Shown here: positions 1-8,142 of the stretch, one piece after another
How the letters are laid out: each line of letters opens with the position of its first letter
Numbering within the stretch: the first letter of the stretch is position 1
Assembly: GCF_042686125.1 (NCBI RefSeq)
Contig: NZ_JBHUOV010000002.1
Span: 124,001 to 188,000, forward strand
Length of the DNA: 64,000 nt
Direction of reading: 5' to 3'
Origin: Oceanihabitans iliipiscarium
GTDB taxonomy: Bacteria > Bacteroidota > Bacteroidia > Flavobacteriales > Flavobacteriaceae
Notes under the pieces: generated by a model
Told to the model about the DNA's origin: nothing
The model's input: the letters and a program-made list of their open reading frames with translations, nothing else
The model's database searches: none
Made by a program: the position numbers and the translations under genes

Positions 1-985
1 GATTTAGATATAGTGCATAATTTATACTCTCAAGCGCTTTATTAAACTTTTTTTGATAATAATAAATATGAGCCAAAGTGTAATGATTATTCGCAGATAA
101 TGGGTCGACAGCTAATAATTTATTAGCATACATTGTAGCATAATCAAAAAATCCTAATGCCATGAATAATTCAGACATAGCTTCTAGTCCATCTGTATGA
201 TTTGGGTTTATTTCTAATACTTGGTTAATATGCCCATAAGCGTTTTTAAAATCCCATTCGCCCCAAAAAGACTTCCCAACAAATGAGAGTGGATATTCTG
301 GAAGCGTAGTATCTATTTCTTTAGCAATTAAAAAGTTATTTAATGCTAAATCCATTGCTTCTTTATAAGGCATATCTCCCCACATAGCTAACAAACCATA
401 GCATTGTAAATTTGCGTAATAGGCTTTTGCGTAGTTTTTATCTAGAGCAATAGCTTTATTGTAGTATGATATGGCTAGTTTAATGTTTTCGGCAGTCCAT
501 TTTAATTGAAGTGAGCGTCCTCTTAAAAATAACTGATAGGCATTTATATTATTTGTAGGTTCATTAACTAAATGTTTTTGTATTTCGAGGTGACCAAAAT
601 TTTCTCGTATTAGATTTGCTATACAAAGGCTTATTTCATCTTGAAGTTCAAAAACATCCTCTAAATTTCTATCAAAATTCTGAGACCAAATATGAAAACC
701 ATCTGTTGTTCTTATTAATTGAGCAGTAATACGAATTTTTTTTTTGAATATTCTAATACTGCCTTCAAGAACCGTAGCAACTCCCAATTCATTTCCGATG
801 TGACGCACATCAATATTTTTATTTTTAAAGGCAAATGAAGATGTTCTAGAGGTTACTTTTAAGCCCTTTACTTTAGTAAGCGCATTAATAATTTCTTCTG
901 TAATACCATCACAAAAGTATTCATTATCAATATGACTACTCATATTGACAAAAGGCAATACTGCTATAGATTTTTGGTTAATCAA
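1..985 (-). CDS. TolB-N-like/TPR protein, 3' end cut by window edge
   Basis: The frame is open from the left edge to about 985. It encodes an N-terminal TolB-like (FlgO-like) domain, starting near KSIAVLPF and followed by YFCDGITEE, and then several tetratricopeptide repeats. This architecture is common in Bacteroidota proteins annotated as adenylate-cyclase-like or TPR regulators, where the TolB-like domain usually follows a DNA-binding or membrane segment. Here an in-frame stop lies just upstream, so no such segment is present. The start is uncertain. A TTG at 985 keeps the first conserved strand, whereas the first ATG, at 943, removes it. A -7 promoter element sits at 1004-1011. The function is unknown; a protein-interaction role is inferred from the TPRs. 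Confidence 0.75.
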   Translation of the reverse strand, partial: MINQKSIAVLPFVNMSSHIDNEYFCDGITEEIINALTKVKGLKVTSRTSSFAFKNKNIDVRHIGNELGVATVLEGSIRIFKKKIRITAQLIRTTDGFHIWSQNFDRNLEDVFELQDEISLCIANLIRENFGHLEIQKHLVNEPTNNINAYQLFLRGRSLQLKWTAENIKLAISYYNKAIALDKNYAKAYYANLQCYGLLAMWGDMPYKEAMDLALNNFLIAKEIDTTLPEYPLSFVGKSFWGEWDFKNAYGHINQVLEINPNHTDGLEAMSELFMALGFFDYATMYANKLLAVDPLSANNHYTLAHIYYYQKKFNKALESINYALYLN

Positions 986-1003
986 AGAATTGTTTTGAGA
1001 AAA

Positions 1004-1011
1004 CAAAAGTA
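1004..1011 (-). promoter_or_regulatory. -7 promoter element of the TolB-N/TPR gene
   Basis: On the minus strand this reads TACTTTTG, a perfect match to the Bacteroidota -7 consensus TAnnTTTG. No clear -33 TTTG is seen at the usual distance. Transcription would begin close to 998. That leaves a leader of only about a dozen bases before the TTG at 985, or about 55 bases before the ATG at 943. Confidence 0.5.
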
Positions 1012-1104
1012 TAAAAACTTAAAAAAAATTAAAGTAAATCCTTTTAAATCTTTGCGCAATACTGCATTCTACACACACTATCTTACCTACTACTGTAAGG
1101 CATC

Positions 1105-1138
1105 AAAAAAAAAGCCTATCAATTTTTTGATAGGCTTT
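1105..1138 (-). terminator. Intrinsic terminator after the peptidoglycan-binding protein gene
   Basis: The arms AAAGCCTATCAA (1111-1122) and TTGATAGGCTTT (1127-1138) form a 12 bp stem. On the minus strand it is followed by a run of nine T. It lies downstream of the gene ending at 1276 and upstream of the TolB-N/TPR gene, so it separates the two transcripts. Confidence 0.8.
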
Positions 1139-1275
1139 AATACAAAATAATATGTACCATTCAACTACAGTGTAGTTTGAATCTAATTTTTTCATGTTTC
1201 TTTTTTTTGGTTATATGTATAAAACAATTCAACCTTTAAAACTCCTGATTTTTTTTAGTTTTTTTTAATACATAA

Positions 1276-2517
1276 TTAAATTTTTGTCATGGCTTCTAAA
1301 CTATTACTTGCATAATTAGCCCCAAAATTAGCATCAATATCTAAAGATTCTTCACGTCCTAATGTATAAACTAAACTATTAACTCCTGCTTCTGTATAAC
1401 ACAAAACAAGATCTGCCAGCATATTATAAGCCCCTTTAGTTTTTTTAGCTGAAGTGGTTAACTCACTATAACTACGAGAGGCGAAATCTGAACAATCCAC
1501 AACTTTAGATTGATTATTAATGTAACTTTTACCTGATATGACTTGACATCCTGCTGAGAAGTTAGTGCTCCCAATACCAGACCAATGAATGTTTATAGAA
1601 TTATTTACTCGGATACCTAGAGGTGTGCCGTTTCTGTCTGTCATATCTAAGTCTTTTGACGTTAGTGAGTTATCATTATTCCAGTCTCTCAGTACAAGAA
1701 CACCTTCAGGCACTAAAGGTTTTGCTGCTCTGTAAATCTTTTTTTCAACCCAAACCTTATGCCATCCAAAACGGTAAAGATGCTGTCCTTCTACTAAGAA
1801 GGGTTCATCTTTTCGTCCAGCCATACGCACACTTGGGTCTGTTGATCCCCAAAATTTAAATACTTGTCCGTTAACCAATAAAACAAAAATATCATCATTT
1901 TTACGATCATGTACAGGCTGATCTTGATTGCGTCTTATGCCTATAAGATGTATTTCATTTTGGTCAAAATTCCAATCTTCAATCTTTCTTGTTGAATAGG
2001 TCTGATTAAGGTTATTGATCTGTTTTAAAATCGGTCCAGGATTTGATTTATAATAGGATTTCGCCTTTTGTAATAATGTAAACCAATCTTTATACTCTTG
2101 GGATGGCGCAGCTGCAGATGATGGTCCCCAACTGCAACTCTTATTTTGAGCAATCCAACGGTTAACATGCTTCATTGTATTGTTCCCTACAAACCCATCT
2201 GGTACCATTGTAGAATCGCCTTCTTCATCAATAGTACGAACATATTCTTGAAATAAACGAACCGCTGCTTGTGTGGCATAATCAAAAATACCAAGGTTCA
2301 TTCTATTAGCTGAAAAACCTGCATTTTTGAGAAATTGTTGTAAGTGTTCTACATCGTTCCCTTCCGTTTTTCTAAATGAGCGCCAAGTTGTACGATCGTC
2401 ATCACGAAAGGTGATTTTTCCACTCATTAACCCATCTTTATGATAAGGTTTTAAAAAAAGTTTTCTGTCGTTGGGGTACTTAGAAGAATCACAACTCCCT
2501 AGATATAGTAATGCCAT
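1276..2517 (-). CDS. Peptidoglycan-binding protein with L,D-transpeptidase-like C-terminal motif
   Basis: This 413-residue protein has a PG-binding_1-type helical repeat at about residues 54-125. A long middle part with no recognised fold follows. Near the C-terminus lies His311 with S-A-G-C-Q at 321-325. That spacing resembles the His...S-x-G-C motif of YkuD-type L,D-transpeptidases, but the rest of the domain is not clearly recognisable, so enzymatic activity is an inference. No signal peptide is seen. The N-terminus carries LGSC at 6-9, which looks like a lipobox but lacks the basic and long hydrophobic parts, and an in-frame stop lies just upstream of the ATG. How the protein reaches the periplasm is therefore unclear. 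It is a single gene with its own terminator at 1105-1138. Confidence 0.7.
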   Translation of the reverse strand: MALLYLGSCDSSKYPNDRKLFLKPYHKDGLMSGKITFRDDDRTTWRSFRKTEGNDVEHLQQFLKNAGFSANRMNLGIFDYATQAAVRLFQEYVRTIDEEGDSTMVPDGFVGNNTMKHVNRWIAQNKSCSWGPSSAAAPSQEYKDWFTLLQKAKSYYKSNPGPILKQINNLNQTYSTRKIEDWNFDQNEIHLIGIRRNQDQPVHDRKNDDIFVLLVNGQVFKFWGSTDPSVRMAGRKDEPFLVEGQHLYRFGWHKVWVEKKIYRAAKPLVPEGVLVLRDWNNDNSLTSKDLDMTDRNGTPLGIRVNNSINIHWSGIGSTNFSAGCQVISGKSYINNQSKVVDCSDFASRSYSELTTSAKKTKGAYNMLADLVLCYTEAGVNSLVYTLGREESLDIDANFGANYASNSLEAMTKI

Positions 2518-2770
2518 TTGGTATTGATTTTAATGATGATTAATATTAGATATGACAGCGAAGTCATAATTATGATTTGCTAACATTAATTTAAGGGAGA
2601 CTTAAATGTACAAAAAATATGGCAAAGAACTTCCAGTTCATTAGGCATGATAAATAAGATTCAAAAAGGAATAAAAATATTAAGTGTTAATTTCTAACAC
2701 GACCTTAACATAAATTATCGTTTAAAATATTTATATTCGGCAATCAAAAAAAATGAGCATCAATTAATTA

Positions 2771-3685
2771 ATGAGATTATTAGTTTCTTTTACATTAATA
2801 CTACTAAGCATAAGTACCTATGCACAAAAGAATAAGTATTTACATACAATAGATTTTTCTAAATTTGAATTTTCTCCTCAAAGCATTGATTCTAATCTAA
2901 GTAATAAAGTTGAAGACTCTGCTGTAGTGGCAATAGATATTAAGGCTGAATATTGGGACAACAAAGTTTACAATCCTTATAAAGATGCTGAAGTTGAATT
3001 TCCGTTGCAACTTCAATTTAAAGATACAAGTTACGCCTCTCCTATCGGAAAAAATAAAGTTATAACGTCTCGCTATGGATGGCGACATGGCAGAGCACAT
3101 AAAGGCATTGATATTGATTTAGTTACTGGCGACAGTGTTTATAGTATGTTTGATGGTATTGTTCGATTAGCAAGATATAATACTGGACACGGAAGAACAG
3201 TCGTTGTAAGACATTTTAATGGCCTTGAAACGACATATGCACACTTATCAAAATATGGTGTTAAAGAAAATGATACTGTAGCTAAAGGAGCTTATTTGGG
3301 TAAAGGTGGCGTTTCTGGAAATGCAAGAGGAAGCCATTTACATCTTGTTATTAATTATAAAGGAATTTCTATAAATCCTGAGTATTTATTTGCGTTTAAT
3401 AATGACAATACCATAAGGTCTAAAGAGGTTTGGGTCACTAAAAAATGGACACGTCCTTATGCTCATAGCTCAAAACGACAAAGTAAAATTAATTTATTGC
3501 GTTCTGAAGAAGACGTTTTAGCAAGTTTACAAAAACAAACAAAAATTTATGTTGTCAAACGTGGTGATACTTTATCAAGAATTTCTGCAAGAAACAATGT
3601 ATCTATTGCTTCACTCTGTAAAGCCAATGCTATTCATAGAAATGCATTAATTAGAGTTGGTCAAAAATTGGTTATTGAAAACTAA
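2771..3685 (+). CDS. Secreted M23 metallopeptidase with LysM domain
   Basis: This 304-residue cell-wall endopeptidase has a signal peptide at about residues 1-19, ending in YAQ. The M23 (lysostaphin/DD-endopeptidase) domain spans roughly 90-210. Its zinc and catalytic residues are visible: His110 and Asp114 (HxxxD), His158 in AHLS, and His189-x-His191. A C-terminal LysM repeat (about 258-302), starting IYVVKRGDTLSRIS, should hold it to peptidoglycan. It is probably periplasmic and cuts peptide crosslinks during growth or remodelling. It diverges from the peptidoglycan-binding protein at 1276-2517, which may share a cell-wall role. The family call is firm; the exact bond cleaved cannot be read from sequence. 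Confidence 0.92.
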   Translation: MRLLVSFTLILLSISTYAQKNKYLHTIDFSKFEFSPQSIDSNLSNKVEDSAVVAIDIKAEYWDNKVYNPYKDAEVEFPLQLQFKDTSYASPIGKNKVITSRYGWRHGRAHKGIDIDLVTGDSVYSMFDGIVRLARYNTGHGRTVVVRHFNGLETTYAHLSKYGVKENDTVAKGAYLGKGGVSGNARGSHLHLVINYKGISINPEYLFAFNNDNTIRSKEVWVTKKWTRPYAHSSKRQSKINLLRSEEDVLASLQKQTKIYVVKRGDTLSRISARNNVSIASLCKANAIHRNALIRVGQKLVIEN

Positions 3686-3816
3686 TCAAATTTCACTTTA
3701 AAAGTGCACACCCAAAAACATGACGCAATTTAATCAATCTAATCTTAACCTCGCATTCACTATAAACTAAAGTCTATCCTTTTGCTTTGCAAAAATTGAC
3801 ACTTCTTTTACATTCT

Positions 3817-3851
3817 TTTGACATTTATTTAGATTGCTTCGGGTAGTTTTA
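3817..3851 (+). promoter_or_regulatory. Candidate promoter of the lipoprotein/serine hydrolase pair
   Basis: A TTTG at 3817-3820 is followed after 23 bases by TAGTTTTA (3844-3851), which matches TAnnTTTG except at the last base. It lies about 25 bases before the ATG at 3875. A perfect inverted repeat, TTTTGC-TTT-GCAAAA (3780-3794), sits just upstream and could be an operator. Confidence 0.35.
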
Positions 3852-3874
3852 TATCAACATTAAAAATATAAACT

Positions 3875-4444
3875 ATGAAACCATGTATTCTAAGCCTTGT
3901 GCTCTTATTAAGTCTGAGTTGTAGCTCAGATAAAAACCCAAATAGTAATCTGATTGCTAGTGTTGAAGCAAATGATCAAAAAAACGTAAACATAGCAAAT
4001 AAAAGGACTACAGGACCCTTTACTACAGATCCTTATAAACTAATGTTTGATGTACAAAAACGCAAAGATGATGCCTATGATTTAATCGTTAACATCGAAT
4101 TAAATGATGGTGCGCATTTTGTTTCTCCGCATGCCAAACAAGATTTTAAAGGCAAGTTTTATATGGATCTTGGGAGTTATACACATCTTGATTTTGATGG
4201 AGATATCTTAGAAACACCACCTTCTGTTGAAGAGTTTGATAGCCATCCTTTTGTAAATGGCCTGGTAAATTGGGTACGAGTAAACACAACTTATAGACAG
4301 ACTTTGAAGATAAAATCTGATGAAGATTTTAAAGTGTTTGGAAGAGTCCGTTTTACTATTGAACCTCGTTGCACACTAGAAGAAATACCTTTTGGAATTT
4401 CATATGAAAATGGAATTTTGACATTTTTTGAACCTAAATGCTAA
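3875..4444 (+). CDS. Uncharacterised lipoprotein
   Basis: This 189-residue protein starts with a lipoprotein signal peptide. A hydrophobic stretch leads into LSLSC, with the lipidated Cys at about residue 16, followed by a polar SSDKNP linker. The body is mostly beta-type sequence with one Cys near the middle of the C-terminal third (EPRCTLEE) and a final Cys, a possible disulphide pair. I do not recognise a named domain. It lies 15 bases upstream of the serine hydrolase at 4460 on the same strand, so the two are probably co-transcribed and may act together at the membrane. It shares no similarity with that hydrolase that I can see. Confidence 0.7.
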   Translation: MKPCILSLVLLLSLSCSSDKNPNSNLIASVEANDQKNVNIANKRTTGPFTTDPYKLMFDVQKRKDDAYDLIVNIELNDGAHFVSPHAKQDFKGKFYMDLGSYTHLDFDGDILETPPSVEEFDSHPFVNGLVNWVRVNTTYRQTLKIKSDEDFKVFGRVRFTIEPRCTLEEIPFGISYENGILTFFEPKC

Positions 4445-4459
4445 TAAAAAACTGTTTTT

Positions 4460-5953
4460 ATGAATAATTACACAAACACCTTATCTAAAACTTACACGTT
4501 ATGCTGCTTCATATTTGTTGTCTTAGTTTATTCGTCTTGCGGACAAACAAACACTTTTAAGTCTGAGGCCAGTTCAAAAAGTGATAAAATAAACGAAATT
4601 GTAAGCTTATATGCCGATTATGATGGCTTTAATGGTTCTGTTTTAGTGGCTCAAGAAGGGGAAATAATTTACAAGAATGGATTTGGCTTTGCGCATATGG
4701 AATGGGACATTTCAAATCAAACTGATACAAAATTCCAAATTGCCTCATTGACCAAGTCTTTTACAGCCATGCTAATCATGCAGTTAGTAGCAGAAAACAA
4801 ACTGGATTTGAATCTGCCAATTTCTACCTACTTACCAGATTATCCAAAAGAAAATGGCAACCTAATAACAATTCATCACTTATTGACGCATTCATCAGGA
4901 TTAGGGCGCGATGCTTCAGATGATAAAAAATACAATCAACCTAAGGATATGGTGAATCAGTTTGCAAATGCACCACTTCAATTTCAACCTGGAGAACATT
5001 TTAAATACAGTAATTCTGGTTATACACTTTTAGGATATATCATCGAAACAATTAGTAAAAAACCTTATGAAGAAGTTCTAAAAGAAAAGATATTTACACC
5101 TTTAAAGATGAACAATTCTGGCTATTTTAGACATCAACCACTTATTAAGAAAATGGCAGCTGGCTATGTAAAGGGTTTTGGTGATTTTTTTAATACTATT
5201 GGGTCTGATGAATCTAGTGCTTATGCAGCAGGAGCGATTTATTCAACTGTTGAAGATTTATTTCTTTGGGATCAAGCCTTAAGTACAGAAATTCTACTTC
5301 CAAAAAAATATATGGATTTAATGTTTGAGAAACATATTCCAGATCCTAGCTATAATGGACACTATGGCTATGGTTGGGAATTAATAAATAAGCCTATTGG
5401 CAATACTTCTGAAACTGTACCTACTGTTGGACATAGTGGCTCTATAAGTGGTTTTCGTGCATTATACACAAGAATTCCATCAATTAACGCTACCGTTATA
5501 TTCTTAAATAATACCAATAGAGCATTTATTATTTCTATGACGACAGCAATTACTGGAATTTTACATGATAAACCTTATGATTTTCCTAAAAAACCATTAG
5601 CTAAGTTTATGTCTAAAGTGATAAAAAATGAAGGTATAGCGAAAGGGATTAAATTCTATAAAGACCATAAAGATTTAGATGAATATTATGTTAGTGAAAC
5701 TGAACTCATAGTTGCTGGATATAGATTCTTGCAGGCTGGAAATGCTGCAGCTGCTGCAGAGGTTTTTAAGCTGAGTACTGAAGTCTTTCCAGATAGAGAT
5801 AATCCTTATGATAGTTATGCAGAAGCCTTAAAAACTCTTGGTAAAAATAAAGAAGCTATCATCAACTATAAAAAATCATTACAAATAAATCCAAACAATA
5901 CGAATGCGATAAGAATGCTTAAAGAATTAGGTGTTGATTATATTAATGAATAA
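4460..5953 (+). CDS. Class C beta-lactamase-like serine hydrolase lipoprotein with C-terminal TPR
   Basis: This 497-residue protein begins with a lipoprotein signal (VYSSC, Cys27). A serine hydrolase of the beta-lactamase/penicillin-binding-protein fold covers about residues 45-370. The three active-site motifs are present: S96-L-T-K99, Y183-S-N185 and H325-S-G327. The C-terminus (about 410-490) contains TPR-like helices, so the protein is longer than plain AmpC enzymes. Family members include esterases, D-aminopeptidases and beta-lactamases. A true antibiotic-resistance role cannot be claimed. It probably faces the periplasm or cell surface. It follows the lipoprotein at 3875 in an apparent two-gene operon and is closed by the hairpin at 5961-5996. 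Confidence 0.88.
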   Translation: MNNYTNTLSKTYTLCCFIFVVLVYSSCGQTNTFKSEASSKSDKINEIVSLYADYDGFNGSVLVAQEGEIIYKNGFGFAHMEWDISNQTDTKFQIASLTKSFTAMLIMQLVAENKLDLNLPISTYLPDYPKENGNLITIHHLLTHSSGLGRDASDDKKYNQPKDMVNQFANAPLQFQPGEHFKYSNSGYTLLGYIIETISKKPYEEVLKEKIFTPLKMNNSGYFRHQPLIKKMAAGYVKGFGDFFNTIGSDESSAYAAGAIYSTVEDLFLWDQALSTEILLPKKYMDLMFEKHIPDPSYNGHYGYGWELINKPIGNTSETVPTVGHSGSISGFRALYTRIPSINATVIFLNNTNRAFIISMTTAITGILHDKPYDFPKKPLAKFMSKVIKNEGIAKGIKFYKDHKDLDEYYVSETELIVAGYRFLQAGNAAAAAEVFKLSTEVFPDRDNPYDSYAEALKTLGKNKEAIINYKKSLQINPNNTNAIRMLKELGVDYINE

Positions 5954-5960
5954 CCCATAA

Positions 5961-5996
5961 AAAAAGCCATTCAAAAATATTTTTGAATGGCTTTTT
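5961..5996. terminator. Bidirectional terminator between convergent genes
   Basis: Two 17-base complementary arms (5961-5977 and 5980-5996) have a GCCATTC core flanked by A runs and T runs. It lies eight bases after the serine hydrolase stop and 25 bases before the end of the opposing gene at 6022, so it can serve both strands. Confidence 0.85.
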
Positions 5997-6021
5997 AAGG
6001 TATAGTTAGTTAAGGAATTTA

Positions 6022-6636
6022 TTATTTACAACTCGACATGTCTTGACCTAGAATAATATCACGATTGGTGACAAAAAAGTCTTCTTTCTTTTCAAGTTTT
6101 AAAATACTTGCTCCACGTCCTTTTTTTATTAATCGTTTACGACGAAATTTAGTTAGTAAAGGGTCATTATCGAAATAAAAGTTATTCAAGTCATATTCTA
6201 TAGCATCTAAGACTTTAATAACAGGATGAATATGTCTTAAGTCTCCACTTCGATGAACTGTTCCAGGAATAAAAGTATAAAAGGTATACTTTCCATCTGC
6301 ATCAGTCTTTATTGAAGCACTATGGTGTACTCGACGTACATCATTTTCTTCTATCATTTCGTAATTCCCATCTTCATTTGGTTGATAGATATAAAGTACG
6401 ACATCTTTTGCAGGAGTTACACCATCAGCGTGATAAATGGTTCCTGTAAGCTTTAACTTATTTTCTTTCGTTTGAAAATCAGGAATACTGTCTATATTAT
6501 TTAATTGAACTTCAGCGTTTTCATGAATTGAAAGCTCCAGTAAATCATTGATATTGTTAGCAGAATCTTGTGCATTTATCGTTTGAAATGCACTAATGAA
6601 GTAGGTAAAACAAAAAAATAAAATTAAATTTTTCAT
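6022..6636 (-). CDS. Secreted intradiol ring-cleavage dioxygenase-like protein
   Basis: This 204-residue protein has a signal peptide of about 22 residues ending INAQ. It carries the beta-sandwich signature of intradiol dioxygenases (protocatechuate 3,4-dioxygenase family): a DGxxPAKDVVLYIYQ strand, an ADGKYTFYTFIPG strand and R-H-I-H. The two His of HIH and Tyr residues in the preceding strands could be the Fe(III) ligands. The protein is exported and small, unlike the cytoplasmic catabolic enzymes, and no aromatic-degradation genes lie nearby. The substrate is therefore unknown, and a structural or surface role is possible. It stands alone at the 3' end of a minus-strand series. Confidence 0.78.
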   Translation of the reverse strand: MKNLILFFCFTYFISAFQTINAQDSANNINDLLELSIHENAEVQLNNIDSIPDFQTKENKLKLTGTIYHADGVTPAKDVVLYIYQPNEDGNYEMIEENDVRRVHHSASIKTDADGKYTFYTFIPGTVHRSGDLRHIHPVIKVLDAIEYDLNNFYFDNDPLLTKFRRKRLIKKGRGASILKLEKKEDFFVTNRDIILGQDMSSCK

Positions 6637-6803
6637 AATAATACATAGTTAGGGTTCTTAAAACTATAGCATTCAATCCATTAGTAAATAAAAAACCTTA
6701 TGAACGCAATAAATTTTCGCTAAACTGAAAACATGTTCAAAAAAACACGATGAAATGCGTATATAAAACTCCGAAATGGAAAACAGAAAAGAAGATTAAA
6801 TAA

Positions 6804-7568
6804 TTATATTTTTAGTCCTAAACCAATACTTAAGCTAGAAGTAGATTGCTTATCATAATGGTCAGTTTTACTTAAATAAGAATAATTAAACAGCGTATTT
6901 ATATTCAACCTCTTACCTATTGGTATTTCTACTTTAAACTGTTCAAGAATCCGATAATTCCCAAAATCAGCATATAAAGGTTGGTAATAAATGGTGTTTA
7001 AAAGACTAATATTGCTTTTTGATAATGTGGCATTAAAAGATAAGTAAGTGCTATTTCTGTGGTTATAGAATTTTTTATCGATTGCATCAATTTTTTCAAA
7101 CTCATACATATAAGAGTTCCCAACATACAGATTTGCCTTTTCTTCCGAAATAATTTTAAACCGAAGACCTGCACCAACTAAATTTCTTCTATTAATATTA
7201 CTGAAGGCGTTATACTGACTTTGAACAAAGGTTTCAAAACGAAATAAGCGTGTAATCTTATAATTAAAACGGAAGTGCAATAACCACGAATTCCTTAAGT
7301 CACTGTTTTCGACATGAACCAGGTTATAGTTTCCTATTAAAAAGTAAATCTTCTTTAAATCTTTAGATTTTAACTGAGCAGATAAGCCATTACTGATTTG
7401 ATAAATATCATTATCATCAATAGAATCAAAACTAAAATAAAGGTCGTTGTTTAAAACAAAACGAACAGAATCCGTTTGCATACGTTTGCCTTCAATATTA
7501 ACAATTTGCGAATGTACTGAAGAACTCAATAAAACAAGCGCAAATGAAAATACAAAAGCAAATCTCAT
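6804..7568 (-). CDS. DUF481 family outer-membrane beta-barrel protein
   Basis: This 254-residue protein has a signal peptide ending about residue 20 (SSVHSQ). It continues with alternating amphipathic strands and ends in an aromatic/hydrophobic strand (LSIGLGLKI), as expected for an outer-membrane barrel. The pattern matches DUF481, the family named for putative salt-induced outer membrane protein YdiY. The transported substrate is unknown. It lies 28 bases downstream of the cold-shock protein gene on the same strand, so transcription may continue from there. Confidence 0.72.
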   Translation of the reverse strand: MRFAFVFSFALVLLSSSVHSQIVNIEGKRMQTDSVRFVLNNDLYFSFDSIDDNDIYQISNGLSAQLKSKDLKKIYFLIGNYNLVHVENSDLRNSWLLHFRFNYKITRLFRFETFVQSQYNAFSNINRRNLVGAGLRFKIISEEKANLYVGNSYMYEFEKIDAIDKKFYNHRNSTYLSFNATLSKSNISLLNTIYYQPLYADFGNYRILEQFKVEIPIGKRLNINTLFNYSYLSKTDHYDKQSTSSLSIGLGLKI

Positions 7569-7596
7569 AAATGCAAACTCTAAACTTTAATGTGAA

Positions 7597-8055
7597 TTAG
7601 ATTTTTTTAACACGAACAGCATTCATCCCTTTTTGACCTTTTTCTAGCTCAAAAGACACTTTATCATTTTCTATAATCTCATCTATAATACCACTTACGT
7701 GAGTAAAATATTTTTCTTGATTTTCTGAATCAATGATGAATCCAAAGCCTTTTGAAGAATCAAAAAATGAAACTGTACCATTTCTAACAGGATCAAAAGC
7801 TTCTCTATCGCTTTCTAAAGTTTTAGGAATACTAACTTCAATATTAGCAGCTTTAACTTTAATTTTTTTAGATGGATCTGGAGGTGTATCGGTTAAATTA
7901 CCATTATGGTCAACATAAGCAAATTGAATCCCTTCTACGCCATTGGCTTCTTTCTCGGCTTTACGCGCTTCCATTTTTTTTCTTTTATCCTCACGCTTTT
8001 TTAAACGTTTTTTTTCCTTTTCACTTTTATTAAATGTTTGTTGCGATTTTGCCAT
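7597..8055 (-). CDS. Cold-shock domain protein with lysine-rich N-terminus
   Basis: This 152-residue protein has a highly charged Lys/Glu/Arg N-terminal 40 residues, a linker, and a C-terminal cold-shock domain (about 91-152). RNP1 is KGFGFI. RNP2 is KYFTHVS, where many family members have DVFVH. It should bind single-stranded RNA or DNA and may act as an RNA chaperone. It lies 87 bases downstream of the DEAD-box helicase gene. A cold-shock protein next to a DEAD-box helicase suggests a joint role in RNA unwinding at low temperature. The extension is longer than in plain CspA (about 70 residues). Confidence 0.9.
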   Translation of the reverse strand: MAKSQQTFNKSEKEKKRLKKREDKRKKMEARKAEKEANGVEGIQFAYVDHNGNLTDTPPDPSKKIKVKAANIEVSIPKTLESDREAFDPVRNGTVSFFDSSKGFGFIIDSENQEKYFTHVSGIIDEIIENDKVSFELEKGQKGMNAVRVKKI

Positions 8056-8142
8056 TGATATGCTTAATATGGATTAACTGATCATTAAATTATTTCTCAA
8101 ATATAATTCTTTACTTAAACTAATGCAAAGATTACAGTGGTT

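Noticed and set aside
932..1150. Plus-strand 72-residue open frame
   Set aside because: It is antisense to the TolB-N/TPR start and runs through a terminator hairpin; the product is Lys/Tyr-rich low-complexity sequence.
2552..2567. ATGAC...GTCAT inverted repeat between divergent genes
   Set aside because: The stem is only five bases and it has no T run or promoter overlap that would fix a role.
2684..2700. GTGTTA...TAACAC inverted repeat before the M23 peptidase gene
   Set aside because: A six-base stem is expected by chance in AT-rich DNA; no second copy seen.
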